Below are positions 15,764 through 24,431 of a stretch of DNA of 64,000 nucleotides, piece after piece. The notes under the pieces were generated by a model. It was given only the letters and a program-made list of their open reading frames with translations, searched no databases and was not told the origin of the DNA. The DNA comes from Cylindrospermum sp. NIES-4074 (GTDB lineage: Bacteria; Cyanobacteriota; Cyanobacteriia; Cyanobacteriales; Nostocaceae). Both the position numbers and the translations under genes were made by a program. The stretch's first letter is position 1, and each line of letters starts with the position of its first letter. The DNA is taken from NCBI GenBank assembly GCA_003994795.1, contig AP018269.1, positions 3,187,484 to 3,251,483 of the forward strand, in the 5' to 3' direction.

Positions 15764-17831
15764 ATGAATCTGTATAAAATTACAGGTGGAATTCATGGCA
15801 GAAATTCAAAAATTACGAGTGAAGCACCGCATACACCATACTTTATCACCGAAACAGAAACGGGGGAACGCCACGAAACCACAGCCGCAGAGTTAGGGGA
15901 AGTCTTGCAATTTCGCTTTCCCAAATTGATATTTTTATCTGGTTGTCGCACTGGAGAAGCCGCTGATAAAGGTGCAGTTCCTTCGATGGCACAAGAGTTA
16001 ATTGAGCTAGGGGCTAGCGCTGTGTTAAGCTGGGGTCGTCCGGTGCGGGAGAAGACAGCGACGGCGACAGCTGCCCATCTTTACGGGAAACTGGCAGCAG
16101 GGTATCAGTTAACGGAAGCTTTAGCCAGCACCTATCAAGAATTGTTTAGACAGAAATTTCCTGATTGGCACTTGCTACGGTTATATGTGCGGGGTGAATT
16201 TCCAGGTGCATTTGTGCAACCTTTAGGGGATGTACCTTGGTTCCCTGTTGAACCGGCTTATGAACTATTTTTGGATGAACAAACGCGACTGGTGCGGGTT
16301 GCGACACCTGGGGAGTTTGTGGGGAGAAGACGGAATTTGCAACGTTGTTTAAAAGCACTCCGCACAGCGACAAATTTAGGGGTGCTAATTCATGGTATTG
16401 GGGGGGTGGGAAAGAGTACCATCACAGCGCGACTGTTGGAACGGTTAACTGGGTATGACAGGATAGTGATTTATCGAGAGTTAGATGAGGATAAGCTGTT
16501 AAAGGTTCTGGCGGAACAATGTACATCAGAACAGGGACAAGATATCCTCAATGGTAAGTTACCGTTAATGCAGCGTTTAACTAAGTTTTTTCAAGCAGGA
16601 CTAAATCGGCAAGAACAGCGTTTTGTGTTGGTGTTAGATGACTTTGAGGCAAATTTAGAGTTTTTACCCAATGTAGAAACGTTCTCAAACAATGTAGAGA
16701 CGTTCCCTAAAGATGTAAAAACGCTCTCTAAAAATGTAGAGACGTTCCCTAAAGATGTAGAAACGCCCTCAAAAAATGTAGACACGTTCCGTGGAACGTC
16801 TCTACACCACAATGCAACGTCTCAAAATGAGAATGCAACGCCTTTACATCAAAATGCAACCTCTCAAAATCACAATGCAGCGCCTTCACATCAAAACGCA
16901 ACACCTCAAAATAGAAATGCAACGCCTCAAAATAGGAATGCAGTGCCTTCACGTCAAAATGCAACGCCTCAAAATAAGAATGCAACGTCTCTACAACCTG
17001 GTGCATTACTCAAACCTGGCGTTGTGGAAATTTTAATGGCATTGTTGAAAGCAATTCAAAATTCTCGACTCCCCCATCGGGTAATTATTACCTCTCGTTA
17101 TGAGTTTCGACTGCCAGAATTAAATCATCGCCTCTACTCCGAACTTTTAGCGGCGTTGCAGGATGCAGATTTAGTTAAAAAGTATCGTCGGCTAGAGGCG
17201 TTTAATGGTAATTTAGCAATTGATGGGGAATTGCAAGAAAGCGCGAAAAAAGCCGCAGGAAGAGTTATATCAGCAAGCTACACAAGTTTTGTATCGTCTG
17301 TGGTGGGATGAAGCGAAAACTGCAACGGAAGCGCAAAAGTTAGAAATTCATCGTTTGGCGTTGCTGGGGAAGAATGGCGAAATTGCAGCGCAAATGGCGG
17401 ATAATTTAGCAGGAAGCTGGAAATATCAAAGTCGATTTCGGGAAGCAGTGCATCTTTGCAAATCAACTTTAAAAATTACTCAAGATTATCGTGTTTTACA
17501 TCAGATAGCTCGTTCTGAAGAACAACTAGGTGAAGTTGAACAAGCACAGCAAAATTATCAACAAGCTTTAGAACTTTGTCCAGAAACGGATGAAAAAGAA
17601 AAAGCTGCAATTATTCATAACTTAGCTTTTACTTACGCTAATCGGGGGGATGTGGAAAATGCGATCGCACTCTACAATCAGTCTTTAGAACTGTGGGAAC
17701 GCATTGATGATGTCCAAGGGAAAGCCGCGACTTTGCACGAACTGGGAATAATCTACGCTAATCGGGGGGATGTGGAAAAGGCGATCGCACTCCATTTACT
17801 GACATTGGTTTGGTTCTGGGTCTTGGCATAG
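15764..17831 (+). pseudogene. CHAT - NB-ARC - TPR protein, truncated at both ends and frameshifted
   Basis: Frame 1 (15764-17311) has the second half of a CHAT caspase-like domain, with the Cys box KLIFLSGCRTGEAA but no His box, so the N-terminus is lost. NB-ARC follows: Walker A IHGIGGVGKST (about residue 211) and Walker B RFVLVLDDFEANLE. A frameshift near the A6 run at about 17249 moves the sequence to a second frame (to 17831) with TPR units (NLAFTYANRGDVENAIALYN). The last TPR stops being homologous just after a GCGATCGC site, suggesting a deletion there. Repeat-derived residues fill the part after Walker B. Intact relatives are STAND proteins linked to regulated cell death. Confidence 0.8.
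16665..17003. repeat. Repeat tract derived from a 28-bp palindrome inside the NB-ARC coding region
   Basis: About six degenerate GTAGAGACGTTCCCTAAA-type units precede one near-complete palindrome at 16778-16805. About nine AATGCAACGCCTCAAAAT-type units follow. All stay in frame and encode NVETFPKD-like and QNATPQN-like units. Confidence 0.85.
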
Positions 17832-17952
17832 AGAATACACAATTTCTAGCTTTTGTCAAACTTTTTGTTAAGAAACATGTGGGTAATGGATAGCTTTTTA
17901 AGGGGGGCTAAGATCAATCATATGTATCAAACTTTAAGAGAAATGGTATTAG

Positions 17953-20900
17953 TCAATCCCACAATAGCACTGAGGGGAATTTCTGCGGAGATATCAGTCG
18001 CAGCAACTGGTAGCCAATTCCAGATGTTCCCTGAAAGAAGCCTGGATGAAACACTGTGTTGGGTAAGTTAGGAAATAATGCATAGGCCCCTGTTTGTTGT
18101 TTCTGAATGACTAACCTGCTTGCCTGCTGATGTACTATTTCTTGTAAAGATTGCTGGGATAGTCTTTCAGCCGCAACGAGCAAAGTTTCCAGATGACCAA
18201 AATTTCCGCAGCACAAATGATCGACTGGCTCCTGTAATCCATAACGTTGAGTTGTCTGCAATGCTGCTGTCACATCCTGGAGTATTTCATCTGTTTCATA
18301 AATGGACAAGCTGCCTAACCGGGCTAGGCCAATCCCTGGTGCGCCATGACACCAGCTAACCATAAATCTAGGCTGTCCTTGAGCTACAGAGCGGAAATCA
18401 GGCCAGTTGCAGACTTCTGAAGAAAAGACACTGCGCTCGTAAGCTATACCCTCAAGGGCTGCATTTAAATAAGCTTGATTTTGCGTCACTCCATAGAGTT
18501 GCAACAGGGCATAAGTAATACCAGCAGCGCCATGAGAAAACCCTGTCAACGGCTTGAGTGCAAATGTTTTCCAGGCACGAATCCCATGATCAATAAAAAT
18601 ACTATGGTTGAGTAAATGTTCGCCACAAAGAATGGCTTTGTTTAGCACTTTTAATTCTTTTTTCTGGCGATAGAGTGCCAACAAACCCAAAATAGTTCCT
18701 GCTGCACCCGCCATTATATCCAACTGTTGATCATGATCTAAAAGCTCAGGACTAATCAAGTCTGCAATCTGTTGAGCATCTTCGAGAAGGGCGGGTTCCT
18801 GAAGAAACTGGCTGACTTTGACAAGAATATAGATGAGAGAACCTAGTCCTGTACCGCCTCCAATACCCAGACGTTGAGCAAATCGGGATCGGGTGTCTTG
18901 ATGAGAAACTTGTAGGAGTTTACGGATCGACAAGATGGCACCTAATGCGATTTCTTGACACTGAGAGCTACCATTTACCGAAGCCAATGCCGCCAAAAAT
19001 ATGGCAACTCCACCACTGCCATCGTAGAGATTTTCTCCTAAAGGCTGGAGTTGCAATCGTTCAGCGTTCTGAATATAGCCAAGACCCAGCCAGTTGACAC
19101 TAGTATCTGTTCCCCGAATAGCCCTTTGAATTATTTCTGTGGCGATCGCTTCTGTATGATGCAATAATTGTTCATTTGTTAACAAGGGAATTGGGGAAAT
19201 TTCCGTATTGTTAGCCGCTATGTGTGGAGTGACCAAAGATTGGGGTGCAGTTGCCGATCGCCCTACCCTAGCGTAAAGTGCCCCGCGAATAATCGCCACT
19301 TGTTGGTCTAAATCTGTGTGATTGAGCTTTTTGAGTCGGGAGAGAATCTGACTATAACAAGACGCGGGAAAACACTTTGCTAATGGTTGCTCTAAACCAA
19401 TAGTCAGGACATCACTATCCGCTAACAAACCAAAATAGGGAATATCTAGTTGGGCGATGGCTGTACTTTCTGCTTGGGCGATGGCCCAAGTATTTGGCTT
19501 TTCATCAGCGTTCAGAAATGCACAACTGAGAACATCCAACGCAATGCTATGGTCAACACCGTTAGTCAGAAACTTGGGAGCAAGGGTTTTCTGTAAAATA
19601 GCGTTATAAATGTGAGTTGCCCGGAACAGAAAACGCAATCTCTGGGATTTAAAATTGGTTAGTATGCTGTTTGTCGTCAGCAAAAACTTTCGCTGCTCCA
19701 TGAGAAAGCCATACATCCGCTCAAACCCTGCCACAATCTCATCTAAATAGTCGTTAGGTGATAAGAGTTTGCCATTGAGAATGACTGTATTTTGACGGCT
19801 AGGCATTGGTATCGACTCGTACACCAAATGCATATCATCAGTATTGATTGATTTCCAGCGTCTCACAGATGAAGGTGCTTGTTGGGGTTCAATGTTACCA
19901 AGGGCACTGACATCAAAGGCAACGCGCTCATTTTGACTCAAATTCCAACGAGGTAACATTCCTGTGCGGAGACAAGAGTCCCATAGCTGTTGGCTCATTG
20001 TTAGCGCCACGTCTGTGACAGATTCTAAATTGCCCATTGCCTGAGCATCAGGGTGCATGAGTGTTTCCAAATCAATCAACATGGGATATTCGCCACTAGC
20101 AATTAAATTTTCGCAGTGAAAATCAATTCCCCCAAAGGTATACAGTAAACACAGAAGCATCCCTGCTCTTTCATAGAAGCGCTTTGCCTCTGTTTCATTC
20201 TGGCAAGGGAGGTGTTCTACAGCTTCCACCCAGCCGTAGGTGCCTTGGTTGAGTACTTTTAAAACTTTGAACTCTAATAGACTAGCCTGTTGATTGCACC
20301 AAGTTAAAAATTCCCCAAAGGCTGCTTCTATCCCTAAATCTTTAGGCTTGTAAATTAACTTATTCCCAGAGGCAAAGGTTAATGCGATCGCCGAGTGTCC
20401 CCGTTGATGGGGGTCAGATAAACTAGGGCTAACTGCCACAACTTGTGATGGGCTGGGCAAATTAAACTGATTTTGGATAGCAGACCAATCCTGGTTGAGG
20501 CGTTGAATAAACTCTGCTGTATTTTCTACCCAAAAATCAACGGCGATCGCCACTAATCTACCCAGTACCGGGTAGGTTTGGAAAAAGTTCAGTAGTCCAT
20601 TTTGCAATAACTTCTCAACAAACTGATGATAGTAAACATTTTGGGCGATGTTGGATGTTTTGCCGACTAAACGGGTGAGTAAGTTGTGACCTAAAGGACG
20701 AAAATGGGAGAATTCATTTTCTAGAGCTTGTTCGCAGATTCCTGCTAGCTTTTGCAGTAAACTATGCTCTAAGGTCAAGTATGCTTCACTTGAGAGTAAC
20801 CCTAGAGGTAAATCTTCCATAGCAGATGGCGATCGCTCATTCTCCACTACTGGATGACTGTGGAGGTAAGCCAATAATTTCTGTCTAGCCAATCCTGTAG

Positions 20901-21291
20901 TCGGTTGGAGAATATCTTCAAATGCTTGGGGATCTCTGCCAGCATGATGATTGAGAGTTGCTTGATTTTCAATCGCACCAGAGGCCGCAGTTGCTTGCAT
21001 AATTTCTCTCAGTGTCTTTGCCCAATCAGGTAAAGCTTGGCTCTGGGATAGGCACACCCTCCCCAGAAATGGCCGTACTTGATCCAGCGTCCATCCTTGC
21101 CAATGGAGTCGTTTCTGGAATTTTTCCCAATCTCCTTGAGCAACCCTTTGACACCAGTTTTCTAATACTTGATCTAAAAATTCCGGTTCAGTTTTGGGGA
21201 ATAAATCAATTACATATATCCCATCACGAAGACGTTCTGAGATTGTACTAGCTTGGGCAACAATCTTTGCCAAGTCAGCTTGGTTTAACAT
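17953..21291 (-). CDS. lanM: Class II lanthipeptide synthetase LanM (CCG type)
   Basis: 1112 aa, full length for LanM. The N-terminal DUF4135 dehydratase phosphorylates Ser/Thr and eliminates phosphate; visible kinase-like patterns are RGHSAIALTFASGNKLIYKP and DFHCENLIA ... LIDLETLMHP. The C-terminal LanC-like cyclase (from about residue 720) shows NLYDGSGGVA, GFSHGAAGI (about 918), SWCHGAPGIG (about 982) and DHLCCGNFG (about 1026). The CCG triplet supplies a third Cys zinc ligand instead of His, as in ProcM-like enzymes of broad specificity. It is the last gene of a four-gene set, 69 bp after the FGE-fold gene. No LanT-type C39 transporter is in the window. Confidence 0.95.
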   Translation of the reverse strand: MLNQADLAKIVAQASTISERLRDGIYVIDLFPKTEPEFLDQVLENWCQRVAQGDWEKFQKRLHWQGWTLDQVRPFLGRVCLSQSQALPDWAKTLREIMQATAASGAIENQATLNHHAGRDPQAFEDILQPTTGLARQKLLAYLHSHPVVENERSPSAMEDLPLGLLSSEAYLTLEHSLLQKLAGICEQALENEFSHFRPLGHNLLTRLVGKTSNIAQNVYYHQFVEKLLQNGLLNFFQTYPVLGRLVAIAVDFWVENTAEFIQRLNQDWSAIQNQFNLPSPSQVVAVSPSLSDPHQRGHSAIALTFASGNKLIYKPKDLGIEAAFGEFLTWCNQQASLLEFKVLKVLNQGTYGWVEAVEHLPCQNETEAKRFYERAGMLLCLLYTFGGIDFHCENLIASGEYPMLIDLETLMHPDAQAMGNLESVTDVALTMSQQLWDSCLRTGMLPRWNLSQNERVAFDVSALGNIEPQQAPSSVRRWKSINTDDMHLVYESIPMPSRQNTVILNGKLLSPNDYLDEIVAGFERMYGFLMEQRKFLLTTNSILTNFKSQRLRFLFRATHIYNAILQKTLAPKFLTNGVDHSIALDVLSCAFLNADEKPNTWAIAQAESTAIAQLDIPYFGLLADSDVLTIGLEQPLAKCFPASCYSQILSRLKKLNHTDLDQQVAIIRGALYARVGRSATAPQSLVTPHIAANNTEISPIPLLTNEQLLHHTEAIATEIIQRAIRGTDTSVNWLGLGYIQNAERLQLQPLGENLYDGSGGVAIFLAALASVNGSSQCQEIALGAILSIRKLLQVSHQDTRSRFAQRLGIGGGTGLGSLIYILVKVSQFLQEPALLEDAQQIADLISPELLDHDQQLDIMAGAAGTILGLLALYRQKKELKVLNKAILCGEHLLNHSIFIDHGIRAWKTFALKPLTGFSHGAAGITYALLQLYGVTQNQAYLNAALEGIAYERSVFSSEVCNWPDFRSVAQGQPRFMVSWCHGAPGIGLARLGSLSIYETDEILQDVTAALQTTQRYGLQEPVDHLCCGNFGHLETLLVAAERLSQQSLQEIVHQQASRLVIQKQQTGAYALFPNLPNTVFHPGFFQGTSGIGYQLLRLISPQKFPSVLLWD

Positions 21292-21360
21292 ATATATTTA
21301 AATTAATAACGGAAGTTGCTAAAAAAAGACTTATTTCTTTTGCCTGAGTGCCTAATTGCA

Positions 21361-22260
21361 CTAGATAGTCAACGCTATCCGAAACCCAATATTACGGAAT
21401 CTTCCCTCTGCTGGCAAATGAGAGCGAAAGGCAGAACGGCAGTACTTAGGAGGAACATTCCACGCACCACCCCGGATCACCCAAGAAGGAGGAACAGAGC
21501 TAGATTCGTCAACTTCCTTCCAGACGCTACCGTCTACGGGTGCGCCTTGATAGTCTTTATGCCAACGGTCAGCACACCACTCATACACATTTCCGTGCAT
21601 ATCAGATAGTCCAAATGCATTAGCCACCTGGAAACTACCGACTTCTGTAGTAGTTTTGCAGGAAGAGCCTAATGGCCCAGTATTATAAGCATAATTACCG
21701 TTGTAATTAGCCAAGCTAGGGGTGATAGTTTCCCCAAAATGAAATGCAGTGGTTGTACCTCCACGGCAGGAATATTCCCATTCACTTTCGCTCGGAAGGC
21801 GATAGGATTTTCCTGTTAGCAGTGATAAGCGATCGCCAAATTCCAAGGCATCGTACCAGGAAACCTGCTCAACTGGTCGATTATCTCCTTTAAATAAACT
21901 TGGACTAGGTTTAAGTTCACAGTTTACTGGAGGCAGGGCAGCTACAGCAAACCATTGAGCTTGTGTAATGGGATATTTACCGATGCAAAAAGACTTGAGT
22001 GTTACTCGATGGAGCCTCCCTTCACGGCTATAGCGTTCTATCTCATTTTCTGGTGATCCCATGAGGAAATTTCCCTCAGGAATAGCAATCATCTCTAAGA
22101 CAACGGAGTTACCAAGGTCTTCTCTCAACCCTAAAGCTTGTTCTGGAATACGACTTATTTCTTTTCCTTGCTGGTTGATAGTAACGACATCAAACGACGA
22201 AAGCTTTAAGGTGTCGTTGTCTAATTTGGTTGTTGTTTGGTTAAGGTTCGGTGTACTCAT
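21361..22260 (-). CDS. FGE/SUMF1-fold protein in lanthipeptide cluster
   Basis: 299 aa. The FGE-sulfatase fold is clear: IPEGNFLMGSPENE, YPITQAQWFAVA, VEQVSWYDALEF, YRLPSESEWEYSCRGG, FGLSDMHGNVYEWCAD and WVIRGGAWNVPPKYCRSAF. True FGEs bind copper with two Cys five residues apart in this last box; here the first is Val (W+2) and only the second (W+7) is Cys. Formylglycine formation is therefore doubtful. It sits 9 bp after the 349-aa gene and before lanM, so it may modify or bind the lanthipeptide. A C-type-lectin-like binding role is also possible. Confidence 0.9.
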   Translation of the reverse strand: MSTPNLNQTTTKLDNDTLKLSSFDVVTINQQGKEISRIPEQALGLREDLGNSVVLEMIAIPEGNFLMGSPENEIERYSREGRLHRVTLKSFCIGKYPITQAQWFAVAALPPVNCELKPSPSLFKGDNRPVEQVSWYDALEFGDRLSLLTGKSYRLPSESEWEYSCRGGTTTAFHFGETITPSLANYNGNYAYNTGPLGSSCKTTTEVGSFQVANAFGLSDMHGNVYEWCADRWHKDYQGAPVDGSVWKEVDESSSVPPSWVIRGGAWNVPPKYCRSAFRSHLPAEGRFRNIGFRIALTI

Positions 22261-22269
22261 GACAAAACC

Positions 22270-23319
22270 TTATTGGGGTTGTAATGAATTCGCAATTAGA
22301 CTTCGATCTACCCAAGAATGTGCGAAAGCCAGATAAGCTTTAGCTTCTAAAGGTTGTTCAGGATGATAGACTATTTTGATATGGTTGATAGTCCGCCAAA
22401 AAACACTGTGAGCTTTCCCCTGCAAAAGGCGATCGCACAAGGTCAGATTAGCAGGCCAAAAGTCATCCTCAGAGATTTTTTGAGACAATCCAGGCCAAGC
22501 CAACAAAGCAGTCTGCTTTTTCTCGGTACATAAGCCTTTGTCAATCAGATCCGCGCACAATTTTTGCCACCGAGGGTCTTGGCTAGGTTGTTGATACAGA
22601 AAACATTCTAAACCAACTCGAGGATAAATAGTTTCACCAACATCAATAGTCAGGAGGATAGCATCCACCCATTGAGACAAGTCTGCAATCGAGGCATCAA
22701 GAGTATCTGTTGAATCCCTCCAGCCAATTTTCTGCAAGTAATCTGAAAGCTGCTTTATAGGTATCCCTGCAACATTTACTCGCAAAGTAGTAGGGTTTCG
22801 AGATAGCATGAACCCAAGATGTTGAATCTTTGCCCCCTCAGGTAAAGAATTCAGACAAAGCTGGAGATGGGACTTTAGGTTTGCAGAAATTCCCTGATTT
22901 AATACTCTGGAAACAAGATGGAATAGATGAAACTCATCTAGGGCTACTTGCTCATTCATGCACAAGAAAATGCACGGTACTGGTACTTCTGAAGAATAAT
23001 CCTGCACATCAAATTCTAACCAGACTCGATTCATGCTGCGGTATAGAAAAGAACTGGGATCAGTCCACTCTTGGCATAAGCTTTGAATGACTTGCCAAGC
23101 AGGATACCTGAGAAAACTTGACGGCAAAGTTGGAATCAGACGAGGGAAACCGACTTGAAGATCAACCTGGAATTGCTCAACCCCCAATCGACATTCGAGC
23201 AAGCCATAGGGGAAAGAGCAGGGTAAAAGCTGACTCAATGCTTGGAGATTAGATAAAGCCGAGGCAGAAACTAAGTCAGAGTGGAGATGAGGAGTAATAA
23301 CTTTCAGATAATCTTCCAC
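22270..23319 (-). CDS. Unknown protein of lanthipeptide cluster (349 aa)
   Basis: I do not recognise the family. It is a soluble, mixed alpha/beta-looking protein with GTG start, no signal peptide or membrane helix and no obvious cofactor motif. Notable stretches are NRVWLEFDVQD, VPCIFLCMNEQ, LLTIDVGETIYPRVGLECFL and HIKIVYHPEQPLEAKAYLAF. Cysteines are scattered and form no CxxC. Its place between precursor and FGE-fold genes, with a 9-bp gap to the latter, implies a role in peptide maturation or binding. I compared it mentally with cyanobactin prenyltransferases without a convincing match. Confidence 0.75.
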   Translation of the reverse strand: MEDYLKVITPHLHSDLVSASALSNLQALSQLLPCSFPYGLLECRLGVEQFQVDLQVGFPRLIPTLPSSFLRYPAWQVIQSLCQEWTDPSSFLYRSMNRVWLEFDVQDYSSEVPVPCIFLCMNEQVALDEFHLFHLVSRVLNQGISANLKSHLQLCLNSLPEGAKIQHLGFMLSRNPTTLRVNVAGIPIKQLSDYLQKIGWRDSTDTLDASIADLSQWVDAILLTIDVGETIYPRVGLECFLYQQPSQDPRWQKLCADLIDKGLCTEKKQTALLAWPGLSQKISEDDFWPANLTLCDRLLQGKAHSVFWRTINHIKIVYHPEQPLEAKAYLAFAHSWVDRSLIANSLQPQ

Positions 23320-23382
23320 AAAACTTATGTGAATAATTGAATATTACTGAAGTTCCAATTATTGGGACTATATCAAACATTT

Positions 23383-23419
23383 AAACTTTGGTGAGGAACT
23401 AAGCTCTTCACCAAAGTTT
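23383..23419 (-). terminator. Strong hairpin between precursor and modification genes
   Basis: Perfect 12-bp stem AAACTTTGGTGA / TCACCAAAGTTT with a 13-base loop. On the minus strand no T-run follows, so it may be a partial terminator or an RNA-stabilising hairpin. On the plus strand TTTTTT follows after six bases. It would let the precursor be made in excess over the enzymes. Confidence 0.6.
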
Positions 23420-23465
23420 GATCAGCTTTTTTAGTTTACAGCCAGCCTAATAGAGGCAAGCCTGA

Positions 23466-23750
23466 CTAAGGCAAGTAGGAAACTGTACAAGTACCACAGG
23501 TGATATAGCATTTCTGTGCCATCATCCCACCTGCAACTGCTTCTAGCTGTTCTAAATTCAGTTCTTCCCCACTTGGCGGAATTAGTCCCTCTTGCACTTC
23601 TTCAGGTGTTAGAGAATAACCATTTTCTTGAGCAATTTTAACTATTTGCTGTACGAAATCCTGCTGGTCAGATGCTGACCTAAGTTTTGCCTGGAGTGCT
23701 GTATCTTGTAACACTAATTGTTTGAAATTATCGAGATTTTGGCTAGCCAT
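23466..23750 (-). CDS. Lanthipeptide precursor with Nif11-type leader
   Basis: 94 aa from the ATG at 23750, chosen because MASQNLDNFKQLVLQD is the usual Nif11 start; an in-frame GTG lies 30 bases upstream. The leader (residues 1-75) is helical and acidic (LTPEEVQEGL, LNLEQLEAVAGG) and ends in a double glycine. The 19-residue core is MMAQKCYITCGTCTVSYLP, with three Cys, three Thr and one Ser: enough for up to three thioether rings. It is encoded 146 bp upstream of the 349-aa gene and is the natural substrate candidate of the LanM. Confidence 0.93.
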   Translation of the reverse strand: MASQNLDNFKQLVLQDTALQAKLRSASDQQDFVQQIVKIAQENGYSLTPEEVQEGLIPPSGEELNLEQLEAVAGGMMAQKCYITCGTCTVSYLP

Positions 23751-24068
23751 ATCAGTATTATCTCTTGGTTGAATAGCCACTTTTTTATTTAATTAAAGTG
23801 GATCTAACTAACACAACAAATCCTACAGCTCAATGACTTTTTATTTGCTTTGTGTAAAAATACTTTATATTTTCTGGCTATGAATATTTATCGTAAAAGT
23901 AAGGGTCACAAGAGAACATACTAGCGCTTCACTACAAGATGCTTCTCGCTAAGACGGAATTAAAAATTAGAAATTCGTCTTTCCGCAAAATTTAAAAAGC
24001 TTATGAGGTAAGCTTTTCGTCTACTGTGAATGGTAGCTTTATTTCCGCCGTGATGCACTAGTAACCTG

Positions 24069-24152
24069 TCAAGAATTAATTGACGGATAGAGTCGCTTCA
24101 ATTTAATTCGGGCATCTTCGGTAGTAAATTGCCAATCTACTGTACAGGAGAG
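24069..24152 (-). pseudogene. Probable IS630-family transposase C-terminal scrap
   Basis: The minus strand reads LSCTVDWQFTTEDARIKLKR followed by LYPSINS and a stop. This resembles the C-terminus of cyanobacterial IS630-type transposases. There is no start and no inverted repeat in view. Confidence 0.45.
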
Positions 24153-24193
24153 TTTATTATATAGTTAAGTATAAAAACCTCTGCTGGTAAAGA

Positions 24194-24421
24194 GCGATCG
24201 CCATTTACGAAAAAGCCATTCAACTAGACCCCAACAATGCTGCTACTTACTACAATCTAGGCTTGGCGCTCTATGTTCAGGATAAACTGGATTTGGCGTT
24301 ACAGCAGCAAAGGAAGTTAAAAGAGGCAATTGAGGAGTTTCCGCAAGCGATCGCTCTTTACCCCAATTATGTAGCGGCCTAAGATCATCTCAAGGAAGCA
24401 CAGACATCCTCTGAGAATAAG
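24194..24421 (+). pseudogene. TPR protein fragment
   Basis: Starts at a GCGATCGC site and reads AIAIYEKAIQLDPNNAATYY then NLGLALY, a classic TPR, followed by a second degraded unit (AIEEFPQAIALYPNYVAA). An in-frame stop follows, and recognisable residues (DHLKEAQ) continue after it. No start codon. Confidence 0.65.
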
Positions 24422-24431
24422 GAAAAATTAA

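Larger units (their letters stand above)
23781..24431. other. Spacer with decayed gene fragments
   Basis: Upstream of the precursor gene and downstream of purU. It holds an IS630-like transposase scrap (24069-24152) and a TPR scrap (24194-24421). The first 250 bases are AT-rich and probably contain the precursor promoter; I cannot place its boxes. Confidence 0.5.
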
